From NCBI GenBank assembly GCA_949740745.1, contig CATJIW010000189.1, positions 1 through 39,375 on the forward strand: a stretch of DNA of 39,375 bases, written 5' to 3'. Below the pieces are notes generated by a model. The model did not search any database. It was not told where the DNA came from and worked only from the letters and a program-made list of their open reading frames with translations. Numbering within the stretch: position 1 is the stretch's first letter; every line of letters starts with the position of its first letter. Positions 9,336 through 17,700 of this stretch are shown piece by piece. A program made the translations under genes and the position numbers. This DNA is from an uncultured Lachnospiraceae bacterium. Lineage in GTDB: Bacteria > Bacillota > Clostridia > Lachnospirales > Lachnospiraceae.

Positions 9336-10919
9336 ATGCAGACGGATTATAAAAATAAGGGGCTCAATTTGCTGAAAAAAGGACAGAAGGGAATGATCCA
9401 TGCCATATTCAGCCGGTTCGGCCTGGCGCTTGTCATGCTGATCCTGCAGGTGCTGATCCTGTTTGGCATTTTTCAGTGGTTTGAGGAATATCTGCCCCAT
9501 ATTTTCGGAGGCATGGTGTTTTTGACCTTCATTTTGGTCATCGTCTTTCTGAACATGAACAGCAGGATCAATCCCACGGTAAAGATTACCTGGCTTATGG
9601 TGATCATGCTTCTGCCGGTGTTCGGCGTGCTGTTTTTTGTTTATATCCAGAGCGACCTGGGGCACCGGGTGGTGAAAGGCTATATGGATCAGGTGATTTC
9701 GGAGACAAAAACCTGCATTCCTCAGAAGGAAGAGGTTATGGAGCGGCTTAAGGAGGAGAATCCGGGAGCCGCCTCGCTGGCCCGCTATATTGCCAGAAGC
9801 GGCTGTCATCCGGTGTACGACCGGACAGCTGTCACGTATTTTCCTTTGGGGGAGAATAAATTTGAAGAGATGCTGAAGCAGCTTGAGGCGGCGGAGCATT
9901 TTATTTTCATGGAGTACTTTATTGTGGATGAGGGGGTCATGTGGGGACAGATCCTGGAGATCCTGGCGAAAAAGGCGGCGGAAGGGGTGGAGGTGCGGTT
10001 TATGTATGACGGCACCTGTGAGTTTGCCCTTCTGCCCAGGGATTATCCGAAAAGGCTTAAGGCGCTGGGGATCAAATGCCGGGTTTTTGCGCCGGTTACG
10101 CCCTTTGTCTCTACGCATTACAATTACCGGGATCACAGGAAGATCCTGGTGATTGACGGACATACGGCTTTTAACGGCGGCGTGAATCTGGCGGACGAGT
10201 ACATCAATCAGAAAGTGAAATTCGGACACTGGAAGGACACGGCCGTCATGCTGAAGGGGGAGGCGGTGAAAAGCTTTACCCTGATGTTTTTGCAGATGTG
10301 GGGAAGCGGAGGGAAAAAGGAGGAAATGGAGCAGTTCCTTTCGTACCCGTCCGGACAGGCGGAAGGCGCAAAGGGTTATGTGATCCCTTACGGGGACTGT
10401 CCTCTGGACGGGGACCGGCTGGGAGAGCGGGTGTACATGGATATCCTGAACCGGTCCACGGATCATGTGTATATTATGATGCCTTATCTGATTTTGGACG
10501 GGGAAATGGAGACGGCCCTTAAATTTGCCGCCGAGCGGGGCGTCCGGGTGGTGGTCCTGCTTCCCGGAATCCCTGACAAGGCCGTTCCTTATGCTCTGGC
10601 AAAGACCCATTATGGGTCTTTGCTGGAGTCGGGGATCAGGATTTATGAATACACGCCGGGCTTTGTCCATGCGAAGGTCTTTGCCGGAGACGGAAGGGAG
10701 GCGGTGGTGGGCACCATCAATCTGGATTACCGGAGCCTGTATCATCATTTTGAGTGCGCCACTTATCTGTACGGCGCAGACTGCATTTCGCAGATCGAGG
10801 AGGATTTTCAGGCCACGCTGGCAAAGTGCAGGCAGGTCACCATGGAGACGGTCCGGAAGGAGAGGTTTGGGGTGAAGCTTACGGGATGTCTGATGAAGGT
10901 GTTTGCGCCGCTTATGTAG
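9336..10919 (+). CDS. cls: Cardiolipin synthase (phospholipase D family)
   Basis: Two N-terminal TMs and two HKD motifs (HYNYRDHRKILVIDGHTAFNGGVN and FVHAKVFAGDGREAVVGTINLD). ATG at 9336 with ggaggg RBS preferred over 9291, which would be at the predicted transcription start. Confidence 0.92.
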   Translation: MQTDYKNKGLNLLKKGQKGMIHAIFSRFGLALVMLILQVLILFGIFQWFEEYLPHIFGGMVFLTFILVIVFLNMNSRINPTVKITWLMVIMLLPVFGVLFFVYIQSDLGHRVVKGYMDQVISETKTCIPQKEEVMERLKEENPGAASLARYIARSGCHPVYDRTAVTYFPLGENKFEEMLKQLEAAEHFIFMEYFIVDEGVMWGQILEILAKKAAEGVEVRFMYDGTCEFALLPRDYPKRLKALGIKCRVFAPVTPFVSTHYNYRDHRKILVIDGHTAFNGGVNLADEYINQKVKFGHWKDTAVMLKGEAVKSFTLMFLQMWGSGGKKEEMEQFLSYPSGQAEGAKGYVIPYGDCPLDGDRLGERVYMDILNRSTDHVYIMMPYLILDGEMETALKFAAERGVRVVVLLPGIPDKAVPYALAKTHYGSLLESGIRIYEYTPGFVHAKVFAGDGREAVVGTINLDYRSLYHHFECATYLYGADCISQIEEDFQATLAKCRQVTMETVRKERFGVKLTGCLMKVFAPLM

Positions 10920-10940
10920 GCCGGTTTTTGAAAACCGGCC
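10919..10940. terminator. Bidirectional terminator between convergent cls and merR-like gene
   Basis: Perfect 10-bp stem GGCCGGTTTT-tg-AAAACCGGCC, overlapping the cls stop codon. Confidence 0.8.
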
Positions 10941-10948
10941 GGTGAACG

Positions 10949-11767
10949 CTATCTGCGGACGGGGATTTCGATCTGTACGATATAATCCTCCGCATGATCG
11001 GTCACGGTTTCATTGAGGATTTTTTCATATGAGAATCCGGCCGGTTCCAGGCCGTGTTCTCTGGTGTAAGTAAAAATTTTTTCATATTTGGCGGACATTT
11101 CTTCCCAGCCTCCGCGGAAGAAGGTCCGCAGGCAGGTTCCGCAGGGCTGGATGTGCAGCCCTGCTTTTTGTATGGAGAAGGGGATTTCGATGAACAGGCA
11201 GCAGTAGTCGTTATATTCTCCTCTGAGGAGGCTTTCTACCGGGATCATGGTTCCGTAGGAAGCGTCGTGAAGGCTCCGGAGCCCATATTCACGGGTTTTG
11301 GCGACGATCATTTCGACGGCCCGGTCGTAGGAGGTGTCCCGGTTAAGATCCACCGTTACCAGACAGCTTTCCTCTTTTTGGACCAGATAGATTTCGGACA
11401 GATCCATAGTGAGCAGTGTTTCCATGCTTTGGCGGTGGCCGCAGAGGGTCTTGCGCACGGCCTTCAGGTGGTCGAGCTTTTCGTCCAGCTCCGCTATTTT
11501 TTCGTCCAGCAGGCATTTTAAGGTCCGGGCGGAGCGGTGTTTCACAAAGTCCTGGATCTCGCTTATAGACACGTCCAGTTCCCGAAGCATCAGGATGGTT
11601 TCCAGCAGGGAGCTTTGGTGATAGCTATAAAAGCGATAGCCGTTTTCCGGGTGGATGAAGGCGGGCCTGAAAAGCCCGATCTCGTCGTACCACATCAGTG
11701 TTTTTTTGTTGATGCCGTGAAGGGCGGCGAACTGGCCGATGGTGAGCAGTTTGTTTTTCTCTTTCAT
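10949..11767 (-). CDS. MerR-family regulator with GyrI/BmrR-like effector domain
   Basis: LLTIGQFAALHGINKKTLMWYDEIGLFRPAFIHPENGYRFYS = MerR HTH; C-terminal GyrI-like region. Start at MKEKNK (11767) follows an RBS-like gaggga. Confidence 0.88.
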   Translation of the reverse strand: MKEKNKLLTIGQFAALHGINKKTLMWYDEIGLFRPAFIHPENGYRFYSYHQSSLLETILMLRELDVSISEIQDFVKHRSARTLKCLLDEKIAELDEKLDHLKAVRKTLCGHRQSMETLLTMDLSEIYLVQKEESCLVTVDLNRDTSYDRAVEMIVAKTREYGLRSLHDASYGTMIPVESLLRGEYNDYCCLFIEIPFSIQKAGLHIQPCGTCLRTFFRGGWEEMSAKYEKIFTYTREHGLEPAGFSYEKILNETVTDHAEDYIVQIEIPVRR

Positions 11768-11780
11768 CTGAAAATCCCTC

Positions 11781-11811
11781 TTGACTGTACAGTTACTGTA
11801 TGGTTTATGAT
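11781..11811 (+). promoter_or_regulatory. MerR-type promoter of the MATE gene (19-bp spacer)
   Basis: TTGACT-19 bp (gtacagttactgtatggtt)-TATGAT with dyad ACTGTACAG-TTA-CTGTATGGT. Confidence 0.75.
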
Positions 11812-11865
11812 ACACCGTGCGGGGAGAAAACGCAAGAGGAATCCCAGAGAAAGGAACTGGAAAAT

Positions 11866-13197
11866 ATGGAAAAACAAAATGCCTATGAAAAGCCTGTTAC
11901 ATTGAAAAATATCCTGAAATTTGCGGTCCCGACCATTGCCATGTCGGTATTTATGTCTTTTTACACCATGGTGGACGGTCTGTTTGTGTCAAATCTGATT
12001 GGTACGGACGCTTTGTCTGCCATCAACCTGACTGCGCCTGTGATCCAGCTTGTCACCGCCGTTTCCACCATGCTTGCCACCGGGGGAAGCGCCGTCATCA
12101 TGAAAAAAATGGGAGAGCAGAAGGCAGAGGAGGCCAGGGAGGACTTTACCTTCCTGATCCTGGTAAACGTGGCAGTCGGCTTTGCCATGTGCGGTTTGGG
12201 ATACCTGCTGATGGATCCTCTTTTTGCCGGCATGGGCCTGTCTGCGGAGGTAACCGGATACTGTACGGAATATTTGAGCCGGTATCTTTGGTTCACCGTT
12301 CCTATTTTGCTGATGAATAATTTCACTTTGTACATGATCGCCGGCGAGAGGGCGGCGCTGTCTCTGGTCTGCTCCGTGGCAGGGGGCGTCCTGAACATGA
12401 TTTTGGACTACGTGCTGATTGCCTGGGCAGGCATGGGGATCGGCGGGGCGGCCATTGCGACGGGGATGGGATATTCGGTGACGGCCGTTGTGGGATTTTT
12501 TGTCTTTGCCCGGAAAAAGAGTCTTCTGCATTTTCGGAGGCCGGTCGTCCGTTTCCGGGTTCTTTTCCATGCGGCCTCCAACGGCTGCTCGGAAATGGCG
12601 ACGGCTCTGGTCACCGGGATCATTACCATGATGTTCAACTGGACAATGCTCACCTATGTGGGGGAGGCAGGAGTGGCCGCCGTGACTATTATTATGTACG
12701 TGCTTATGTTCGCAGGCTCCCTGTATACGGGCTATTCTTACGGAGTGGCACCCATGCTCAGCTTTTATTACGGGGAACGGAATCGGGAAAAGCTGAAGAG
12801 GCTGGTCGCCGTAAGCCTTTGGGTGATCACTGCGATCTCCCTTGTCACCGTGGCTGCTTCTTTTCTTTTTACCAGGCCGCTGGTGTCTGTTTTTGCAGGG
12901 CCGGAAGATCCGGTGTATGCCCTTGCGGTTACCGGGAACCGAATCTGCACCGTCGCCCTGCTGTTCGTGGGCTTTAATATTTTTGCCAGCGGGATGTTTA
13001 CGGCCTTTTCAAACGGCATGGTATCTGCCCTTCTGGCATTTTCCAGATCTTTCGTGTTCATGGTGATCGCCATGCTCGTCCTGCCCGCTCTTTTCGGCGT
13101 GAACGGCGTCTGGCTGGCAACACCGGCGGCGGAGCTTATGGCCCTTTTTCTGTCGGCAGCCATGTTTTTCAGATACAGGAAGAGATATCGGTATTAA
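11866..13197 (+). CDS. MATE-family efflux transporter
   Basis: 12-TM-type protein; LKFAVPTIAMSVFMSFYTMVDGLFVSNLIGTDALSAINLTAPV typical of MATE; divergent from the MerR-like gene. Confidence 0.9.
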   Translation: MEKQNAYEKPVTLKNILKFAVPTIAMSVFMSFYTMVDGLFVSNLIGTDALSAINLTAPVIQLVTAVSTMLATGGSAVIMKKMGEQKAEEAREDFTFLILVNVAVGFAMCGLGYLLMDPLFAGMGLSAEVTGYCTEYLSRYLWFTVPILLMNNFTLYMIAGERAALSLVCSVAGGVLNMILDYVLIAWAGMGIGGAAIATGMGYSVTAVVGFFVFARKKSLLHFRRPVVRFRVLFHAASNGCSEMATALVTGIITMMFNWTMLTYVGEAGVAAVTIIMYVLMFAGSLYTGYSYGVAPMLSFYYGERNREKLKRLVAVSLWVITAISLVTVAASFLFTRPLVSVFAGPEDPVYALAVTGNRICTVALLFVGFNIFASGMFTAFSNGMVSALLAFSRSFVFMVIAMLVLPALFGVNGVWLATPAAELMALFLSAAMFFRYRKRYRY

Positions 13198-13222
13198 GAA
13201 ATCGGGTGCGTCTGGGAGGAGC

Positions 13223-13267
13223 CTGCAGCCCCGCAGGCGGGGATCCGCTCACGGGGCTGCAGTTTTT
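13223..13267 (+). terminator. Strong intrinsic terminator after the MATE gene
   Basis: 11-bp perfect stem CTGCAGCCCCG / CGGGGCTGCAG then TTTTT. Confidence 0.85.
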
Positions 13268-13289
13268 CCTGATAAAGAAGACGGGAGGC

Positions 13290-13545
13290 TTATTTGCGGC
13301 AGCCGCAGTTTCCGCCGTCCGGGCCGTCGAAGGCCGGGTTGAACGCATAGAAGTTTTTGGAATCCAGATTATCCTGAACCACCCGCAGCGCCTCGCCGAA
13401 CCGCTGGAAGTGGACGATCTCCCGTTCACGGAGGAAACGGATGGGATCACAGACCTCCGGATCCTTGATCAGACGGAGGATGTTGTCGTAAGTGAGTCTT
13501 GCTTTTTGCTCTGGTGCGACCTTGTAAGAACAACCTGCAAAGAGT
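13290..13545 (-). pseudogene. cotJC: CotJC / manganese-catalase-like spore-coat protein, C-terminal fragment only
   Basis: APEQKARLTYDNILRLIKDPEVCDPIRFLREREIVHFQRFGEALRVVQDNLDSKNFYAFNPAFD matches the CotJC C-terminus; the N-terminal two thirds is absent. Right boundary approximate. Confidence 0.8.
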
Positions 13546-13679
13546 GAGGGACGATGAGACAAGCCATCCTACAAAGAAATATTCGAGAAAAAGACGAGAA
13601 GAAACAAGAAAGCGGCTTGTATTGCAAACGGGATTTATATATACTATAAATAAAGCAGAACGATCATTTCGGCAGAACA

Positions 13680-13768
13680 TGAGAGCCTTTACAGGCGATT
13701 GCGAAACTCAAAAGTTTGTTGAATATTCTCACAATTTCATGTTTCGCAATCACCTGTGAGAGCCTTTA
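13680..13768. repeat. 12-bp direct repeats enclosing 16-bp inverted repeats
   Basis: TGAGAGCCTTTA at 13680-13691 and 13757-13768; CAGGCGATTGCGAAAC (13692-13707) pairs with GTTTCGCAATCACCTG (13741-13756), 15 of 16 complementary. Confidence 0.85.
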
Positions 13769-13789
13769 TAAAGAAAGGAGGGCTGGCCC

Positions 13790-14131
13790 ATGCCACAGAT
13801 CATGCAAAATCTGATGGAGCAGTATATTTCTGAGATCAAGAAAATATATGGCCCGCATTTGAAAAAAGTGATCTTATATGGTTCCTATGCCAGAGGGGAT
13901 TTCAGAACGGATTCGGACGTAGATCTTATGATCTTACTGGATCTGTCTGAGCTTGATCTAAAGGCATACAGCCAGAAACTTTCTTATATGACTTACGATT
14001 TCAACCTGGATCATGATCTGGATATAAAGCCGATCGCTAAAAGTGAGGAGCATTTTAGAAAATGGATCGTCAATTATCCGTTTTACGCCAATATCCAGAA
14101 AGAAGGGATGGTTTTATATGGAGTATCTTGA
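13790..14131 (+). CDS. Minimal nucleotidyltransferase (MNT) domain protein
   Basis: GSYARGDFRTDSDVDLMIL = GSxxxGxxxxxSDxDL nucleotidyltransferase motif. Confidence 0.9.
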   Translation: MPQIMQNLMEQYISEIKKIYGPHLKKVILYGSYARGDFRTDSDVDLMILLDLSELDLKAYSQKLSYMTYDFNLDHDLDIKPIAKSEEHFRKWIVNYPFYANIQKEGMVLYGVS

Positions 14132-14377
14132 AGCAGAGACGGGAACGTATTTAAACGCCATAAGGATGCCATCGGAAATTTTAATGAAAATTATGTAAAA
14201 ACAGAAATCTTTCCGAGGGAGATCGGGAGGAAAATTGGTGAGGCAGAAGAGATACGCCATGCCAGCGATTACGATGATTTTTACATTGCCGGCAGAGAAG
14301 AGTGCGAGCGGCAGGTTGCGGTAGCCGCTGAATTTATTCAAATGGTAGAAAGGTATTGTGGGGGGCGGAGTGAGTGA
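14118..14377 (+). pseudogene. HEPN-domain protein remnant (partner of the MNT gene)
   Basis: Start MEYLEAETGTYLN, then only in another frame: RHKDAIGNFNENYVKTEIFPREIGRKIGEAEEIRHASDYDDFYIAGREECERQVAVAAEFIQMVERY (C-terminal half of HEPN); N-terminal half missing. Confidence 0.75.
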
Positions 14378-14538
14378 TCTGATAAGCGGTTGTGCTTTCT
14401 ATCCGGTAGAGCATGAGATAGCGGTGCCGCATGAAATGGATGATCATGTCAAATGAATCCATGCAAAGGGGATTGGATCCAATATGAGAAGAGGGAGATT
14501 GGGAAGAAAATAGAAGTATATAGTCAAAGCAGTGTACA

Positions 14539-14575
14539 TAGCCGCGTGATCTTTATGGAAGCGATCATGCGGCTA
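14539..14575. promoter_or_regulatory. 13-bp inverted repeat upstream of parA (operator, parS-like site or leader hairpin)
   Basis: TAGCCGCGTGATC / GATCATGCGGCTA (one G-T pair), 11-nt loop, shortly before the parA RBS. Confidence 0.5.
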
Positions 14576-14602
14576 AATTTATGCGAAAGGAGGACGCACA
14601 CC

Positions 14603-15448
14603 ATGTACCCACAGGGTATGAGGGAGAAATGCAGGGTGATCGCTTTGACGAACCAGAAAGGCGGCGTCGGAAAGACCACCACGGCGGTCAACCTGGGTGT
14701 GAGCCTGGCACGTCAGGGGAAAAAGGTGTTGCTGATCGACGCCGACGCACAGGCCAACCTCACGATGTCGTTAGGCTACGGCAGGCCGGATGACTTACCG
14801 GTCACACTGTCCACCATTATGCAGGATGTGATCGACGACCATCCCGCCGAGGTTTCCAAAAGCATTCTGCACCACGAGGAGGGAGTGGATCTGTTGCCGG
14901 CGAATATTGAGTTATCAGGTTTGGAGGTGAGACTGATCAATGCCATCAGCCGGGAAAGCGTGATGAAAACCTGCATCAGCGAAGTAAAAAAGGATTATGA
15001 TCATGTGCTGATCGACTGTATGCCTTCTCTCGGAATGCTGACGATCAATGCGCTGGCGGCCGCAGACAGCGTGGTTATCCCGACCCAGCCCCACTATCTT
15101 TCCGCAAAGGGCCTGGAGTTACTGCTCCGCTCCGTATCGAAGGTCAAGCGCCAGATCAATCCTCATCTGAGGATCGACGGGATCCTGATGACGATGGTAA
15201 TGCCCCGCACGAATATTTCCAAAGAGATCACGGAAACGGTGAGGAGCGCTTACGGGCAGAAGATCCGGGTCTTTGACACGCAGATCCCCCACTCTGTACG
15301 GGCTGTGGAGGCCACGGCGGAGGGGAAAAGCCTCTTTGCCTATGACAAAAATGGAAAAGTAGCGGCCGCTTATGAACGGTTCGGGAAGGAGGTGGCGGAG
15401 ATTGGCGAGAAGCAGAGGAACCAAGATCGAACTGCGTTCATACGATGA
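14603..15448 (+). CDS. parA: ParA-family ATPase
   Basis: VIALTNQKGGVGKTTTAVNLG deviant Walker A; LLIDADAQANLT; start at 14603 after aaaggagg. Confidence 0.93.
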   Translation: MYPQGMREKCRVIALTNQKGGVGKTTTAVNLGVSLARQGKKVLLIDADAQANLTMSLGYGRPDDLPVTLSTIMQDVIDDHPAEVSKSILHHEEGVDLLPANIELSGLEVRLINAISRESVMKTCISEVKKDYDHVLIDCMPSLGMLTINALAAADSVVIPTQPHYLSAKGLELLLRSVSKVKRQINPHLRIDGILMTMVMPRTNISKEITETVRSAYGQKIRVFDTQIPHSVRAVEATAEGKSLFAYDKNGKVAAAYERFGKEVAEIGEKQRNQDRTAFIR

Positions 15449-16340
15449 TCTTTTTGAGACGGACGAAAGCCGGGCAGAGGCGAATCTCAGCAAGGTACGG
15501 GAAATCCCCATATCAGAAATTGACGACTTCCAGGATCATCCCTTTAAAGTCCTGCTTGACGAGGACATGGAACAGCTTGTGGAGAGCATCCGGCAGAGAG
15601 GCGTCATGACTCCCGCGGCCGTCCGGCAGAAGGAGGACGGGCGGTATGAGCTGATCAGCGGCCACAGGCGAAAAAAGGCTTGTGAGCTTGCCGGTCTGGA
15701 GACTCTGAAATGTGAAGTGAAGGATCTGACCCGTGACGAAGCGATCATCGTCATGGTGGAAAGCAATCTCCAACGCTCCACGATCCTGCCGAGTGAGAAA
15801 GCTTTTGCCTATAAGATGCGGCTGGAGGCGATGAAGCGACAGGCGGGTAGACCGTCAAAGGAAAACGTGTCTCCATTGGGGACACATTTACGGAGCGATG
15901 CAGAACTTGCTGAAAAAGTGGGGGAAAGTCGTAATCAGATTCAGAGATACATCCGCTTAACCGGTCTTGTCCCTGAAATCCTGCAGATGGTGGACGACAA
16001 GCAGATCGCTTTCCGTCCTGCGGTGGAAATTTCCTATTTATCCCAGGAACAGCAATACACGCTTTTGGAAGCCATGAGCTACAATGACGCTACCCCTTCT
16101 CTTGCACAGGCGGTCAAAATGAAGAAATTCATGCAGGATGGAAAGCTTACAGAAGAGGTGCTTCAGTCCATCATGCAGGAGGAAAAGCCGAACCAGAAGG
16201 AAAAACCTGCTTTTCCGGATGAACGTATCACCAGGCTGATCCCGAAATCCGTGCCAAGGGGGCGGGAAACGGATTTTGTCGTCAAGGCCCTTCACTTTTA
16301 CAACCGCCATCTGCAAAAACAGCGGGGGCAGGAACGATAG
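15402..16340 (+). CDS. parB: ParB/RepB/Spo0J-family partition protein
   Basis: ISGHRRKKACELAGLETLKCEVKDLTRDEAIIVMVESNLQR = ParB N-terminal motif; TTG start inside the 3' end of parA with aaggaggt upstream. Confidence 0.9.
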   Translation: MARSRGTKIELRSYDDLFETDESRAEANLSKVREIPISEIDDFQDHPFKVLLDEDMEQLVESIRQRGVMTPAAVRQKEDGRYELISGHRRKKACELAGLETLKCEVKDLTRDEAIIVMVESNLQRSTILPSEKAFAYKMRLEAMKRQAGRPSKENVSPLGTHLRSDAELAEKVGESRNQIQRYIRLTGLVPEILQMVDDKQIAFRPAVEISYLSQEQQYTLLEAMSYNDATPSLAQAVKMKKFMQDGKLTEEVLQSIMQEEKPNQKEKPAFPDERITRLIPKSVPRGRETDFVVKALHFYNRHLQKQRGQER

Positions 16341-16560
16341 CCGCACACCGGGGGAGAAGTCCGCCCGTTTTTTGGAAAGAACGGATAGCCGTATTGCAGG
16401 TTGTCTCCGTCCTGCCCCGATGGACGGAAGCCTGCGTCACAAGCCGTTTCCAGGGGGCCGTGAGAGCTTCCCCCCTCTCCACACCTCACCCCCTTGATAC
16501 TGCCAAAACTAACCGAAAAGAAAAGATATGCAGGCTTCTGGGACGGGAGGATTTCCACCT

Positions 16561-16589
16561 TTGAGGATCCCTGCGCTTTTTCGTATAAT
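16561..16589 (+). promoter_or_regulatory. Promoter of the lipoprotein gene
   Basis: TTGAGG-17 bp-TATAAT. Confidence 0.5.
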
Positions 16590-16618
16590 GGGGCCATAAG
16601 CGAAGGAGGTCGACGACA

Positions 16619-17512
16619 ATGAAAAAACAAATGGTGATGGCAGTTATGATCCTGATGTTCCTGGCGGAAGGGTGTTCCGGACACACAGAAGGTTCTGTGG
16701 AGAAGGCAGAACCTGTGACGGGGATCCGGGAAACGGAAGAACGGGGACAGGAAGCAACGGAGGGGAGGACTTTGGAAGAGACAGTTTGTCCGGGGACGGA
16801 GCGGATGGCCGGGACGGAAACTATGGAGGCAGAAACGGAAGGCCAAGGACAGAACAAAAGTAAGATGGAGGCTGGTTCACGGTCTGCGGCGGTGGCCGCC
16901 ACGGAGGATGTAGAAACGTCCGCAACGGCGAATTCCGGAAAAAGGATTCCAACGGTTTCGGCAAATGCGTCGAAGGAAGATTCAGGGAGACTGGCGGTGA
17001 CGCCCACAAAGGAAGCAGTTCAGAGCTCTCCGGCGGCCCTTACGGAACCGTCCGGGACAGTTCCATCGGTGGAGACAGAACCGGATCCGGAGAACCTACC
17101 GGAGACCCAGCTGGAACCGGAAACTCAGCCGGAACCGGAAACGCCTGCGGAGGCTTTACCGGTTACGGAGCCGGAGACGGAAGCTCCGCCGGAAAGCCAG
17201 CCGGAGCCGAAAACGGCTTACGACTATCCCTTTGACATGGATTCCATCCGGTCGGACTGCATCGGGATCGGACAGGGGATGGGTCTTGCACTGGACGGTT
17301 CCCTCACGCCCGGAAATGCCGCCTGGTGGAACCCGGTGACGGCCTCTCAGAGCAATCAGGGAGCTGGGCTGAAACAGAGCTTAAAGTCCTATATTGCCTT
17401 TCACACTTCCGGTAACCTTGCCGGTTATGGGATGGATGAGATCACAATCTTTAACATTTACTGCGAACCGAGAGGAAACGGCGAATACTCCGTGTACTTC
17501 CTCTTCGGGTAA
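16619..17512 (+). CDS. Secreted lipoprotein with Pro/Glu/Thr repeats and a C-terminal globular domain
   Basis: Signal peptide with lipobox-like LAEGC; repeats EPETQPEPETPAEALPVTEPETEAPPESQPEPK; conserved-looking C-terminus. Confidence 0.7.
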   Translation: MKKQMVMAVMILMFLAEGCSGHTEGSVEKAEPVTGIRETEERGQEATEGRTLEETVCPGTERMAGTETMEAETEGQGQNKSKMEAGSRSAAVAATEDVETSATANSGKRIPTVSANASKEDSGRLAVTPTKEAVQSSPAALTEPSGTVPSVETEPDPENLPETQLEPETQPEPETPAEALPVTEPETEAPPESQPEPKTAYDYPFDMDSIRSDCIGIGQGMGLALDGSLTPGNAAWWNPVTASQSNQGAGLKQSLKSYIAFHTSGNLAGYGMDEITIFNIYCEPRGNGEYSVYFLFG

Positions 17513-17545
17513 CAAGAAGACCAAAATGAAATAGCACCAAGAGTA

Positions 17546-17579
17546 CCCCTCTGTTTTTCGCGGCAGAGGGGCTTTTTTT
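17546..17579 (+). terminator. Intrinsic terminator just upstream of structured element A
   Basis: CCCCTCTG ... CAGAGGGG then C and TTTTTTT. Confidence 0.85.
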
Positions 17580-17672
17580 ATGCACATGGGTTCCCAGAGG
17601 AAGGATGTCAGCGAGGCCGACGGGCATCCTGTGCAGGCGGGTAGGGAAAAAGATCTCCCTTACTCGACAGTC
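17580..17672 (+). ncRNA. Structured leader element, copy A (unnamed)
   Basis: atgcacatgggttcccagaggaaggatgtcagc...cgggtagggaaaaagatctcccttactcg; similar in order and sequence to 33596-33682; distal stem CGGGTAGGGA / TCCCTTACTCG. Confidence 0.55.
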
Positions 17673-17700
17673 TGAAACCAAGAAAGGATCAGGAAAACTT

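Noticed and set aside
9099-10748. 549-aa minus-strand ORF opposite cls
   Set aside because: Mirror ORF of a high-GC coding gene; composition (His/Gln/Pro/Arg-rich) and lack of domains; cls on the plus strand has clear PLD motifs.
14453-14602. N-terminal 50-residue extension of ParA from ATG 14453
   Set aside because: It crosses the 13-bp inverted repeat and lacks ParA similarity; a good RBS precedes ATG 14603.
17070-17220. Short repeats in the lipoprotein gene as CRISPR-like or tandem DNA repeat
   Set aside because: They encode in-frame EPET/QPEPE low-complexity repeats; no spacer structure.
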